Assembly: GCA_013349615.1 (NCBI GenBank)
Contig: DUZJ01000015.1
Coordinates: 1 to 53,274 of the forward strand
Length of the DNA stretch: 53,274 nt
Direction: 5' to 3'
DNA from: Planctomycetota bacterium
GTDB taxonomy: Bacteria; Planctomycetota; Phycisphaerae; Sedimentisphaerales; Anaerobacaceae
Shown here: positions 24,107 to 35,418 of the stretch, piece by piece
Layout of the letters: each line of letters opens with the position of its first letter
How positions within the stretch are numbered: position 1 is the first letter of the stretch
Position numbers and translations under genes: made by a program
Notes under the pieces: model-generated
The model's input: the letters and a program-made list of their open reading frames with translations, nothing else
The model's database searches: none
What the model was told of the DNA's origin: nothing

Positions 24107-25525
24107 CTAAACCGGGGTCTGCTCTTCCAGATGGGCTATAGACTCCCCGGCAGCATATTCATCGGTGTCAAGGAACTGCTCCGTATTAGCAAACTGCCGT
24201 TCCTCTGCCAGCACCGCGCCTGCAGCTAAAGTTGTCCAGATTACGCCGGAGACCGCGCTCCAGAGAAGAAAACTTGATCGAAGACATAAAAACGGCATGA
24301 AAAACGCCCATAGTTTGAAAGTTCTGTCGATATTTGAAACTGCCCGTCCCCGCGCCGTGCCCCAGCAAAGGTAAATAATAATACCACCAATAATCGTGGT
24401 ACCAATAATCCCGATTTTTAATAATAGAGTCACCCACAAGTTGTCGACAAAGTAAAGAATTGGCGTATCGATCCCACCGTACAAATCCAATATTGTGCCA
24501 AAGCCCACCCCGAACAGTATTTTGAAGAAGTTGCCTCTTATCTGCTCTAAAGCTATCATATTGCTTGCGTGCAGCATACTCAGATAGGCCCTGGTCTGTT
24601 CACCAAGATTTGACAGACGGACTGTCAGGCCAAACTTTTGGTGTTCTGGTATTGTCAAAAGGGTAACAGAGACGACAAATACAGCAATTGCCAGGACCAC
24701 AGCAGTGCGTCCCAAACGTCTATTGCGGATGAGAATAATTGCGGTGATTACAACAATAAAGGCCATGTGTGTTCGGCCCTGTGAATTTGTCATTTGCGCA
24801 AGGTACAAACAAAGACAGATGACTGGGAACAGCGAAAAACCTCTGTCCAGAATCCAGGCCACCGCTAAAGGGATAGCAAGAATCAGGAGGCGGTCGTTCC
24901 GCATTGTGATTCGACCAAGAAAGCCGAAGCCCTCTGCTTCCCATTCGCCGGTCACTATGAATTTCGAACCAAAACCGTACGGCATGGCGCGAATCACGAG
25001 CACAAATGCACAATAGCATGCGGTAGCAATAAGGAAGTGCAGGAGCCACCGATCAAACCCACGGTCGTATATATATAGCGCCGTCATCGGCATCATCCAC
25101 AACAAAAACCAGGACTTGAGGTCTATCATCGGCATGACAATGGCATACGATTTACCTCCGTGCCGACTTTCCATCAAAAAGACGCTAACCGCAAAATACA
25201 GCCCACCGATAATAGTGAAAACCCAGCAGGTAATCAGGATTCGACGCAGTGCGGGACTTTGGAACCTCGGCCGCAGTAGGAAGTAAAGAGGTACAAGAAG
25301 ACCTAAGATTAGCAGCAACTGGGGCTCAAGCACGTATCCTCCGATTTTCACCCCAAAAATTGCATCCGATTTCGTGTTCCACGGAAACGCAAGCGACACG
25401 TAAAAGCTGAGCAGGTAGAAAAACAACAGTATAGGATTTACTAACCTTTGGCCATTTGTAAGATTGCCGAGTTCGGACACCTCGCTCGGTTCTTGTTCGT
25501 CAGAAAAGTATGGTTTTGTTGTCAT
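24107..25525 (-). CDS. O-antigen ligase/polymerase-like membrane protein (Wzy/WaaL type)
   Basis: About 472 residues from the ATG at 25525 (a GTG four codons earlier is open too). It has around ten predicted membrane helices and a large periplasmic loop near residues 310-370 (EHQKFGLTVRLSNLGEQTRAYLSM), followed by EQIRGNFFKILFGVGFGT and DNLWVTLLLKIG, the layout of the O-antigen ligase/polymerase family. It would polymerise flipped repeat units or attach them to an acceptor. It appears to be the first gene of the minus-strand polysaccharide locus, with 0.9 kb of non-coding DNA upstream in which the promoter must lie. Confidence 0.85.
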   Translation of the reverse strand: MTTKPYFSDEQEPSEVSELGNLTNGQRLVNPILLFFYLLSFYVSLAFPWNTKSDAIFGVKIGGYVLEPQLLLILGLLVPLYFLLRPRFQSPALRRILITCWVFTIIGGLYFAVSVFLMESRHGGKSYAIVMPMIDLKSWFLLWMMPMTALYIYDRGFDRWLLHFLIATACYCAFVLVIRAMPYGFGSKFIVTGEWEAEGFGFLGRITMRNDRLLILAIPLAVAWILDRGFSLFPVICLCLYLAQMTNSQGRTHMAFIVVITAIILIRNRRLGRTAVVLAIAVFVVSVTLLTIPEHQKFGLTVRLSNLGEQTRAYLSMLHASNMIALEQIRGNFFKILFGVGFGTILDLYGGIDTPILYFVDNLWVTLLLKIGIIGTTIIGGIIIYLCWGTARGRAVSNIDRTFKLWAFFMPFLCLRSSFLLWSAVSGVIWTTLAAGAVLAEERQFANTEQFLDTDEYAAGESIAHLEEQTPV

Positions 25526-25537
25526 TCTTGGTAACAC

Positions 25538-26450
25538 CCAGGAAAGTCGGGCCCGGTTAAATCCAAAAAGCCCGGGTTCGTTCCTGCCAAACAGTCCTTC
25601 ATCTCAATCCTCAATTCCGGATAAATTCGCCGGACTCCGTCCCCGTCGGCTGCGCAAAAAACAAACACAGTCTAAGCACTATACGCACAGAAAAAGCGTA
25701 TCTATCGATATCAAACTTCCGACCGGAAGCTTCTTCTGTATCCTGTCTCCTTCCCTGTCATAACTATCGGCAGATAAAGGACATAGCTTTAATAAAGACC
25801 GCCTCCGATACCCTCTGACGGCCGATTCTATGTTAGAATTCAAGCTGACCGTCTCGGCGTGACAGCAACCATAAGTATCTTATCAACAGTAACATAAGAC
25901 AGTTTGCGCTCCTGGACCAACGCCAGTCGCCAGACCTGCTATGGATTATTCTCTAATAAGGCCGGTTCCTTCGAATTCGCTTCAGAACACCGAAAACCGG
26001 AAATCAGCCACGTTGAGTTAAAAACTATACGCTCACTGTTTCCTGCAAGTTCATAGCTTGTTGATAACATCAAAGAGCTTGGAAATGCAATGTATTTGAC
26101 ACTGCTTGAGGATGGCCCCGGCCTGAGGGCAGATATATTATTGTAGTAATCTGTAGCATCTGATTTGATGGCGCCGTAAGGTGTCCCCAAGCAAGTGGCA
26201 GTCTCAAGTGAGTCCCGCACCAATTAGGCGTAAGCCTAAGCTCAATTGGTGCGGGACGAACTTGGGGATGGCTCGGAGCAACTTTGAGTAACTACCACGC
26301 ATTTAGCGTGTTACAGACCACTCGGCAGCTCATAGATGGCCTGATTCAACAGGCACTGGAAAATGCCGGCTGCAAACAAAAGCTTCGCTGCAGCTTTCTG
26401 ACTGCTTTACTCGCGCAGGACACAGACTGTGTCGTACCGGCCGTCTATTT
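25538..26450. other. Long intergenic region without a convincing gene
   Basis: About 0.9 kb upstream of the polysaccharide locus. Short open frames exist on both strands (for example minus 25939-26223 and plus 26284-26496) but none shows a recognised family, a good ribosome site or coding-like composition. On the minus strand the leader region contains a small stem with ATACGC and GCGTAT arms near 25680-25700. No clear promoter consensus could be assigned. The one strong structure is the nested hairpin at 26184-26268. Confidence 0.6.
26184..26268. repeat. Nested inverted repeat / large hairpin
   Basis: Outer arms TCCCCAAG (26184-26191) and CTTGGGGA (26261-26268) enclose perfect 14-bp arms GTCCCGCACCAATT (26212-26225) and AATTGGTGCGGGAC (26244-26257). 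The 18-base loop can itself form TTAGGC-GTAA-GCCTAA, a hairpin with a GNRA-type tetraloop that competes with the top of the larger stem. It resembles either a REP/miniature element or a structured RNA. The CCGCACC core recurs in the inverted repeat near 6068. Confidence 0.75.
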
Positions 26451-27296
26451 TCAATCGGCAGCAGCTAAACCTTTCTTGGCCGCATCGACTACATAGCGCT
26501 CTGTCGGCTTGGTCCGCGTATCGCGCAGGTGCCTGTATATCTTCACCGCTTCGCTCTTTTTCCCAGCAGCAACAAGCTTCTCAGCAAGCAGTAAACAGGC
26601 CTTCGTGGCTTCGACTCTTTCCCAGCCGTCCGATTTATCCGCCGCACGCAGTAGCAGGTCTGCCGAGCCTGCGTCACCGATATTGGCCAGCCCCCAGCAT
26701 GCCGCGATGCGGACTTCCCTGTCTTTGTTGATGGCTGCTTTCTTCAACGCGCCGACCGACCTCGCATCACGGACCACACCTAAATTCTGTACGATGGTCA
26801 GCCGACATTTGCCCCTGGCTCGGGGCAATGCCCTGCGAAGTTGCTCGGCGGCTCCATCGCCGATGGCGGCCAGGGCCTGGGCAGCGGGCTCGCACAACTC
26901 CTCGTCAACCAGTAGTTCACCGAGTTCCTCGACGACCTCTCTGCCGCCGGCCACCTGCAGCTCGCGGACAAGGTACTTTTGTACCTCTTTCGGACGCCCA
27001 CCGCCGATTTGCGAGGCCAGGGTCCTGGCAAATCTCCGGCGAGACCTTTCATTCTTGAGCTTGCAGACGTGCAGTGCCAGGCAGTGAAGCGCATAGTGGG
27101 CCTTCACGTCGCCTCCCTTCTCGGGCTCGACGAGAATATCGATAACGCCAATTATATTATCACGGCCGCCCTTATGCATATTCGTAATCGCTCTCTCTAT
27201 CTTCTCTTTGTCGATGTCGGTGCAGTACATACCCCTTTGGTCGGGGTCGGGCATTTTATTGACAAGTTCGACAAGAGCTGATGATGGTTCTTTCAT
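26451..27296 (-). CDS. HEAT-repeat protein
   Basis: A 281-residue helical repeat protein, started at the ATG at 27296 because an AGAAAGGA site lies 8-10 bases upstream; the frame is open further but that part is low-quality Arg-rich sequence. Residues about 95-250 show HEAT/PBS-lyase-like units such as VEELGELLVDEELCEPAAQA, DARSVGALKKAAINKDREVR and GDAGSADLLLRAADKSDGWE. There is no signal peptide. Such proteins are scaffolds; no partner is evident. It sits 41 bases downstream of the Tat-type oxidoreductase and may be cotranscribed with it. Confidence 0.8.
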   Translation of the reverse strand: MKEPSSALVELVNKMPDPDQRGMYCTDIDKEKIERAITNMHKGGRDNIIGVIDILVEPEKGGDVKAHYALHCLALHVCKLKNERSRRRFARTLASQIGGGRPKEVQKYLVRELQVAGGREVVEELGELLVDEELCEPAAQALAAIGDGAAEQLRRALPRARGKCRLTIVQNLGVVRDARSVGALKKAAINKDREVRIAACWGLANIGDAGSADLLLRAADKSDGWERVEATKACLLLAEKLVAAGKKSEAVKIYRHLRDTRTKPTERYVVDAAKKGLAAAD

Positions 27297-27337
27297 GTTT
27301 ATTTTCCTTTCTGCAGTTGAATTCTGCTTGCAGATTC

Positions 27338-28576
27338 CTATAAATGCCAGGGCGCCCGCATCGGTTGGTTGACCAATCGGTTGGCTTCTTCGTCGCCGAT
27401 GATTTGCTCCTTGACCGGGTCGTAATGAATCTTTCGTCCCGTGCGAATGGCGATATTGGCCAGGTGCATCAGGCTTACGCACCGAGTCGCTGCCGCAGCG
27501 TGACCGCCCGCCTGTTTACGGGTGCGAATCGCTTCGGGAAATCCCACTAACGGTTCAGGGTCGGGCATTTCTTTAATCTTCTTTTGGTCCTCCTCGCTCA
27601 AATCGCTCAAGCTAACGCCTCTGGACTCTTTTCGTTTATAAGAAGGCTTTTTATCTACCGGCCACTCGTGGCTGTCCATAACAATCGTAAATCCGTCGGC
27701 ATATTTCAGCTCGACCCAGCCCCACATTCCGCACGCTTCCGGATGAGCCGGCGGGGCGAAAGCTTCGACCTCTACAGGGCTCGTGTCGTCCTTGGCGAAA
27801 GTCCACTGCACCGGGTCGAAGTGGTGCTGGCCCATGTCGGTCAAACCGCCCCCTTCGTAGTCCCAGTAGCCGCGGTGGGTTCCGCCGAAACGGTGCGGGT
27901 GAAACGGTCTCAGCGGCGACGGGCCGCAGTACATGTCCCAGTCAAGGCTCTCAGGTATGGGCTGGGGTTTCACATTCACCATCCCGCTCCACTCACGGAC
28001 CTTCAGTCCACCCGGCTTGATATGGACCGCCTTGCAGGGTTTGAGCAGGCCGCTATTCATAATCTTATGCGTCAGGATGTCTCCCGGATTCGTACTGCTT
28101 CTGAACCGGCCGAATGTGCCGACCTGGAAAATGCGATTGTAGCGTTTCTCTGCATCGGCAACCGCACGGCCTTCCGCGATGAACCTCGTCATTGGTTTTT
28201 CGCACAAAACGTCCTTCCCGGCCTCCATCGCCGCGATGGAAATCAGCGCGTGCCAATGTGGCGGCGTCGCAATAGCCACCACGTCAATGTCCTTGCGCTC
28301 TAACACACGCCGAAAGTCAGTGTAGACCTTCTTGTTGTCGGCATGCCTGAGAAACTTTACATCGCATTGAGCGAGCTTTTCGACATTTGGCCCGAGTCCG
28401 TTGAATGTCCCATTGCCCCGGCCGCCGCAGCCAATCAAAGCCCCGCCAAACTTTTCGCTGGGCGGTGTTTGGCCCGGACCACCCAAGACGTGCCTCGGCA
28501 CTATCGTGAAAGCCGCTGCCGCTCCAACCGAACTCTTCAGGAACTGACGACGCGTTACTCGTTTACCTTTTTGCAT
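27338..28576 (-). CDS. Gfo/Idh/MocA family oxidoreductase with Tat signal
   Basis: A 412-residue protein with a twin-arginine signal peptide (RVTRRQFLKSSVGAAAAFTI). The NAD(P)-binding Rossmann domain follows with GGALIGCGGRGNGTFNG, VAIATPPHWHALISIAAMEA and the conserved CEKPM. The C-terminal domain includes GGTHRGYWDYEGGGLTDMGQ and HHFDPVQW, typical of the planctomycete secreted branch of the family, usually sugar or inositol dehydrogenases. Export with bound cofactor fits the Tat route. The start is supported by AAGGAG 7 bases upstream. Divergent from the sulfatase gene. Confidence 0.9.
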   Translation of the reverse strand: MQKGKRVTRRQFLKSSVGAAAAFTIVPRHVLGGPGQTPPSEKFGGALIGCGGRGNGTFNGLGPNVEKLAQCDVKFLRHADNKKVYTDFRRVLERKDIDVVAIATPPHWHALISIAAMEAGKDVLCEKPMTRFIAEGRAVADAEKRYNRIFQVGTFGRFRSSTNPGDILTHKIMNSGLLKPCKAVHIKPGGLKVREWSGMVNVKPQPIPESLDWDMYCGPSPLRPFHPHRFGGTHRGYWDYEGGGLTDMGQHHFDPVQWTFAKDDTSPVEVEAFAPPAHPEACGMWGWVELKYADGFTIVMDSHEWPVDKKPSYKRKESRGVSLSDLSEEDQKKIKEMPDPEPLVGFPEAIRTRKQAGGHAAAATRCVSLMHLANIAIRTGRKIHYDPVKEQIIGDEEANRLVNQPMRAPWHL

Positions 28577-28837
28577 AATATATTCTCCTTATCGAACCCA
28601 CGCACCATAATAGCCAATTACTATATCCTCTTCCCTATAAACAAGTTAACTCAAAAAACCACTTTGTTTCATACATTTACCATAATCTGCCGAGCTTGTC
28701 AACTGTCTTTTCGATTGACCACGCCGCGATGATATTATATTAAACGGGTTCCCGGTGGCGTATGTGAGCGTTTTTACCCGCCGAATATGAGTGTGTATCT
28801 TGCATAAACTTCAAAAGTTAAAACAGTGGGGTCAGTT

Positions 28838-30325
28838 ATGAAAAAAAAATTAAGCCGCCGTGATTTTCTTGGATTAATGGGTAGTAGTATTGCCGCCTTA
28901 ATGCTGCCAAAATCGTTGGGGAGATGCAGTACACGCAAGAGGCCTAATTTTGTCCTCATTTTTGCCGATGACTTAGGCTACGGAGACATCTCCGGTTTCG
29001 GCCTGAAAAAGTCACCATTCAAAACACCTAATCTCGAACGCATGGCTGCCGAGGGCGCAAAGCTGACCAGCTTTTATGTACCCACCCCTTATTGCGCTCC
29101 GTCGCGGGCGACTATTCTGACCGGCCGATACCCCTTCCGAAACGGTGTCGTGTTTAATCCCTCTCCCGATGCCGGCATAAACGATGTTGCTCTGCCCCAC
29201 TCTGAGATTACTATTGCCGAAGCCCTTAAAGACGCCGGCTACTCCAGCATCTGCATTGGTAAATGGCATCTCGGCCATACCCTCCAATTTTTACCACGCA
29301 AACAGGGCTTCGATGAGTATTATGGAATCCTCTACTCAAACGACATGCGCCCAGTGCAGCTCGTCGAAAATGAGAAAGTCGTCGAGTACCCCGTCATACA
29401 GGCGACACTGACAAAACGCTATACCCAGAGGGCGGTTGATTTCATCGAGCGCAGCTCCGCGCGCAATCGCCCCTTCTTCCTCTACCTTCCGCACGCAATG
29501 CCGCACAAACCGCTGGCCGCCTCCGAAGAATTCTACACACCGGACACACCCGATGACCTCTACTCCGATGTCATCAGAGAGCTGGACTGGTCGGTCGGGC
29601 AGATTCTTAGCAAGCTCAAGCAGCTCAAACTCGACAATAACACGCTGGTTATATTCACTTCGGATAATGGACCTTGGTATGGCGGCAGTACGGGCGGCCT
29701 CCGCGGTATGAAGGGCAAGACCTGGGAAGGTGGCCTACGCGTCCCTATGATTGCACGTTGGCCGGGCAAAATACCCGCTGGTATAGTCAATAATTCACCA
29801 GCCGGAACAATTGACGTTTTCCCTACCATCCTAAAAGCTACGGGCGTCAAGGAACCAGGCGGCTGCATCATAGATGGCAAAGACATCAGGCCGCTGTTGA
29901 CCTCCGCACGTGCCAGGAGTCCCCACGAAGCGCTTTTTGCAATGCAGGGAACAAACCTGATGACCGTCCGCAGCGGCAAATGGAGACTGCACGTCCGCTC
30001 ACCCGGCCGTCCGCCGAAGCGCGGCGATGACTGGGTCGACCCTCGCGGTCCCGATGGCGTCACCATTATCGCTCCATACGAGCAGGCCCGGCCCAATGCT
30101 TACCCGGGCGCTATCGGCGGCGATGGCCCCAGGGATATGATGCTCTTCGACATTGACGCCGACCCCGCAGAGCAGCACGACATCAGCAAACAACACCCCG
30201 ATGTTGTTAAACGCCTCAAAGCCCTGTACGATAAAACCATCGCTCAGGTACCCGAATTCAAAAGGCCGCAGCGATTCAAACAATTGCAGCGCATCAAAGG
30301 AGGCGACCTGAGCTACGGCAGCTAA
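28838..30325 (+). CDS. Sulfatase (arylsulfatase type) with Tat signal
   Basis: About 495 residues from the ATG at 28838. The N-terminus has SRRDFLGLMGSSIAALMLP, a Tat signal. The sulfatase fold begins RPNFVLIFADDLGYGD, whose two Asp residues bind the metal, and the formylglycine motif CAPSR (Cys86 of the mature numbering from this ATG) is followed by ATILTGRYPFRNG, so it is the Cys-type enzyme that needs a maturation factor. Later SDNGPWYG and GGLRVPMIARWPGKI complete the signature. It probably desulfates a marine or surface polysaccharide. The substrate class cannot be named. The next gene follows by 17 bases. Confidence 0.93.
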   Translation: MKKKLSRRDFLGLMGSSIAALMLPKSLGRCSTRKRPNFVLIFADDLGYGDISGFGLKKSPFKTPNLERMAAEGAKLTSFYVPTPYCAPSRATILTGRYPFRNGVVFNPSPDAGINDVALPHSEITIAEALKDAGYSSICIGKWHLGHTLQFLPRKQGFDEYYGILYSNDMRPVQLVENEKVVEYPVIQATLTKRYTQRAVDFIERSSARNRPFFLYLPHAMPHKPLAASEEFYTPDTPDDLYSDVIRELDWSVGQILSKLKQLKLDNNTLVIFTSDNGPWYGGSTGGLRGMKGKTWEGGLRVPMIARWPGKIPAGIVNNSPAGTIDVFPTILKATGVKEPGGCIIDGKDIRPLLTSARARSPHEALFAMQGTNLMTVRSGKWRLHVRSPGRPPKRGDDWVDPRGPDGVTIIAPYEQARPNAYPGAIGGDGPRDMMLFDIDADPAEQHDISKQHPDVVKRLKALYDKTIAQVPEFKRPQRFKQLQRIKGGDLSYGS

Positions 30326-30342
30326 TCCATATCGAGCTTGAC

Positions 30343-31068
30343 ATGATAGTTTTATTGACAGACTTCGGCCAAAGCGAATATGTTGGCGTGATGAAAGGGG
30401 TGATTTACAGCATCGCCCGTGATGCAAAAATAGTTGATTTATGCCACGACGTCTCGCCTCAAAATATCACTGAAGCCTCGTGGCTCCTCAAAAACAATTA
30501 CAAATACTTTCCGGAAAGCGCAGCGTTTTGTTGTGTAGTTGACCCTGGCGTGGGTACACAAAGAAAGGCCCTCGCCGTGAAAACAGAAAACTTCTATTTT
30601 GTCGCCCCCGACAATGGCCTGCTCTGGGAAACGCTAAAAGAGCAGAAAATAATTGACATAAGACAAATTCCCATCCCCGCGGATGCAAGCCGAACATTTC
30701 ACGCAAGAGATGTATTCGCCGTGGCAGCCGCAAATATCAGCATCGGAAATTTCAACGGAATAGCCGAATCAATAAAACAAATAGAGAGGTTGAAACTTTA
30801 TCAAAACCAGAGAGAAGGAATTGTTGTCAGAATCGACAGGTTTGGAAATATAATAACGAATCTCGCAAAGCAGGATAAGGATAGCTATTCAGTACAGATA
30901 AACGGCAAGAAATACGTGATGAACTGCTTTCCCAATTACGAATCGGCAAATGACGACGAATTATTCCTGATTGAGGGCTCATGCAACACATTCGAGATTA
31001 GCTTAAAGAATGGAAATGCCAACGATAAACTAAACATAAAGGTAGGAGAAAAAATAACAATATCCTGA
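30343..31068 (+). CDS. SAM hydroxide adenosyltransferase (DUF62 family)
   Basis: A 241-residue enzyme of the chlorinase/fluorinase superfamily that, in its common form, hydrolyses S-adenosylmethionine to adenosine and methionine. Visible landmarks: LLTDFGQSEYVGVMKG at the N-terminus, DLCHDVSPQNITEAS (the His of the Asp-Arg-His triad), CVVDPGVGTQRKALAV, APDNGLLWE and TFHARDVFAVAAANIS (the Arg). The C-terminal beta-barrel starts at IVVRIDRFGNIITNL. No halogenation insert is seen. Likely cotranscribed with the sulfatase, though a functional link is not evident. Confidence 0.9.
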   Translation: MIVLLTDFGQSEYVGVMKGVIYSIARDAKIVDLCHDVSPQNITEASWLLKNNYKYFPESAAFCCVVDPGVGTQRKALAVKTENFYFVAPDNGLLWETLKEQKIIDIRQIPIPADASRTFHARDVFAVAAANISIGNFNGIAESIKQIERLKLYQNQREGIVVRIDRFGNIITNLAKQDKDSYSVQINGKKYVMNCFPNYESANDDELFLIEGSCNTFEISLKNGNANDKLNIKVGEKITIS

Positions 31069-31080
31069 AAAATCCTTTCG

Positions 31081-32184
31081 TTAGTTGCCCTCGACCTCAA
31101 AAACCGCGTCAACCACATAGTCCTTCATCTCGTCCGTCAGCTCCGGATAAACCGGCAGCGCAATAACTTCCTTTGCCGCCTTTTCTGCTTGTCGGCAATC
31201 TCCTTCCTTGTATCCGAGACTCCTGAAACACTCCTGCAGGTGTAACGGCACGGGATAATATATCTCGCAGCCGATATTCTTCTCTCTCAAATGTGCCAGG
31301 ACCTCGTCCCGATTCGGTACGCGAATACAATACTGGTTATAAACCGAAACGCATTCAGGACTGACGTAAGGCGTTTGAACGAATGTCCCCTCAAATTCTT
31401 TATCGTAATAGGCCGCGTTCCGACGCCGCCCTTCGGACCACTCATCAAGATGCGGCAGCTTCACTAAAAGTGCCGCCGCCTGAATCGCATCGAGGCGAAA
31501 ATTACCGCCAATGTGTTTATGATAGTATTTCGGCTTGCTGCCGTGATTGCGCATAATAAAGAGCCGCCCGTAAAGCTGCTCATCATTCGTAACAATCATA
31601 CCGCCGTCCCCAATACCGCCCAAGTTCTTACTCGGGAAAAAGCTAAAACACCCCGTCGCCCCGATACTGCCTGCCTTTCTGCCTTTGTACGTGCTTGTAA
31701 TCGATTGCGCCGCATCTTCAATAACCGCCAGATTATATTTATTCGCAATCTCCATAATCGGGTCCATATCTGCCATCTGCCCGAACAAATGGACCGGCAT
31801 TATCGCTTTGGTCTTCTCCGTCACCACCGGCTCAATCAGCTCCGGATTGATATTAAATGTCTTAGGCTCGATATCCACGAATACCGGCTTGGCACCGGCG
31901 CGGACGATACAACCGACCGTGGCGAAAAACGTAAACGGCGTAGTAATGACCTCGTCTCCATCGCCGATACCCAGACTCATCAGGCTGTTCAAAATCGCAT
32001 CCGTACCGCTGGAAACTCCCACCGCGAACCTGCTGTCGCTTATCGCCGCTATTTTCTCCTCTAATTCAGACACTCTCGGGCCGCCGATACAGCGCTGCGA
32101 TTCCAGCACCTCCGAAACCGCTGTTAACATCTCTTCTTTTATCGTCGCGTACTGTGCTTTCAAATCTAATAGAGGTATCTGCAT
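31081..32184 (-). CDS. DegT/DnrJ/EryC1/StrS sugar aminotransferase (WbpE-like)
   Basis: PLP enzyme of 367 residues that converts a nucleotide 3- or 4-ketosugar into the aminosugar. It opens MQIPLLDLKAQYATIKEEML, has SSGTDAILNSL, the PLP-facing IEDAAQSITSTYKGRK and the Schiff-base Lys in FFPSKNLGGIGDGGMIV. FFPSKNLGG and the overall pattern are those of WbpE/VioA-like enzymes. The start ATG at 32184 has GGAG 9 bases before it. It is last in the gmd-fcl run. Because the polysaccharide locus has only a broken wbpE, this gene may serve WbpB and WbpD in trans; alternatively it makes an aminosugar from the GDP-linked pathway next to it. Confidence 0.88.
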   Translation of the reverse strand: MQIPLLDLKAQYATIKEEMLTAVSEVLESQRCIGGPRVSELEEKIAAISDSRFAVGVSSGTDAILNSLMSLGIGDGDEVITTPFTFFATVGCIVRAGAKPVFVDIEPKTFNINPELIEPVVTEKTKAIMPVHLFGQMADMDPIMEIANKYNLAVIEDAAQSITSTYKGRKAGSIGATGCFSFFPSKNLGGIGDGGMIVTNDEQLYGRLFIMRNHGSKPKYYHKHIGGNFRLDAIQAAALLVKLPHLDEWSEGRRRNAAYYDKEFEGTFVQTPYVSPECVSVYNQYCIRVPNRDEVLAHLREKNIGCEIYYPVPLHLQECFRSLGYKEGDCRQAEKAAKEVIALPVYPELTDEMKDYVVDAVFEVEGN

Positions 32185-32230
32185 TAAAAACATCTCCAAC
32201 TATAATTGTTTTTTAATCACATCTGCTAAC

Positions 32231-34185
<1,955 letters not shown>

Positions 34186-34248
34186 AGTGTCCCTCAAATT
34201 TCCATATCTCACTCCCGCAAAGGCCGGAGCGAGGGAACCTATATTTAG

Positions 34249-34266
34249 CCCACAGTTTCACTGGGG
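34249..34266. other. Short hairpin followed by T-rich DNA
   Basis: CCCACAGT-TTC-ACTGGGG forms a small imperfect stem, and on the plus strand it is followed by T6 and T8 runs. No plus-strand gene ends here, so a terminator role is doubtful. It lies in the 115-base gap between the broken epimerase and gmd, both on the minus strand. Confidence 0.35.
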
Positions 34267-34299
34267 GGCCTCTCTTTTTTAATCCTTTTTTTTATTCGT

Positions 34300-35276
34300 T
34301 TAGCCGTCGCCGGCACGGCGACGTCGTATGCTTTTAATAATTACCTGCAGCGCGTCCGTCAGGCTCGTCCTCGGCTCCCACCCGGTCATCTTTTTGACCC
34401 GCTCGAGGCTCGGCGCACGTCGCATCATGTCCTCCATAGGCATACCATACGCAACTTCGTAAGGGACAAATTCCTTTTTACTTTTGCTGCCCGTCATTTC
34501 AATAATTTTATCAGCAAGTGCCTCGATAGCAATCTCTTCAGCAGAGCCGATGTTATATACGTCCCCTGCCGCCTGCTCGCAGTTCATCAGCCCGACGACC
34601 GCATCAACAACGTCCCACACATAACAAAAGCATCGCCTCTGCTGACCGCTGCCGTATATCAAAACCGGCTCATCGGCCAACGACCATTGAACGAACCGGG
34701 GAACTACCATTCCGTATTGTCCTGTTTGTCTCGGCCCAATCGTATTAAAGAACCTGCCAACCACGGTGCTCAGACCGTACTGTTGATGAAAAGCAAGGGC
34801 AAGGAACTCGTCTATCGCCTTACTGCACGCGTAGGACCATCGCGGGACTCTCGTGCTGCCTAACACAATATCGTCATCTTCATGGAATGGGACCGTCTCG
34901 CTTTTGCCGTAGATTTCGCTGCTGGAAGAATAAAGACCTTTTTATTGGTCTTATTGGCCGCATCCAATACCACCTCAGTACCGCTGATATTCGTCTCTAT
35001 CGTATGCACGGGCCTCTCGGCTATCAGCTTGACACCTACAGCCGCGGCTAAATGAAAGACCGTCTCGCTCCGTTCCACAAGGGCGTCCATCAGCTCAGCG
35101 TTCCGGATGTCACCCTCAACAAAATTAAACTTGTCCTTGTCTTTGAAACTTTCAATGTTTTTTAGACTGCCGGTACTGAGGTTATCAACAACGACTACCT
35201 CGTTACCGTCTTCCAGCAGCCGCTCCGTTAGGTGCGACCCTATAAATCCCGCCCCGCCCGTAACCAGTGTTCTCAT
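34300..35276 (-). pseudogene. NAD-dependent nucleotide-sugar epimerase, disrupted by a one-base frameshift
   Basis: Two overlapping frames make one protein of about 325 residues. The first, from the ATG at 35276, reads MRTLVTGGAGFIGSHLTERL up to NKTNKKVFI. The continuation SSSEIYGKSETVPFHEDDD lies in the next frame, then STRVPRWSYACSKAIDEFLA with the catalytic YxxxK. The break falls at about 34928, between ATT and CTTCC, where one base is missing relative to the expected FIASSSE. Beyond the break the frame is intact to the stop at 34300, and the sequence is not degraded, so it is either a very recent mutation or a sequencing error. It belongs to the UDP-glucose 4-epimerase/UDP-glucuronate decarboxylase-like group. 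Confidence 0.85.
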
Positions 35277-35418
35277 ATAAAACCTGTCTAAAAAACTCTG
35301 TATCCCAAAAGAATAACAACTATTATTCAATTATCAATCACGAATAATCGATTTCCCCGGACTCTATGCCGGCTTCCCTTATACACTGCAACCCGCAATA
35401 CGAGCCGCGAGCGGCGGG

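Noticed and set aside
25939-26223. 94-codon minus-strand frame upstream of the polymerase gene
   Set aside because: No recognised family, Ser-rich without structure, and part of the hairpin arm falls in it. I cannot support it as a gene.
26284-26496. 70-codon plus-strand frame before the HEAT gene
   Set aside because: It overlaps the 3' end of the HEAT-repeat gene on the other strand and has no family match that I recognise.
27584-28303. 239-codon plus-strand frame
   Set aside because: It is the antisense shadow of the Tat-type Gfo/Idh/MocA gene, which has strong family motifs, a signal peptide and a ribosome site.
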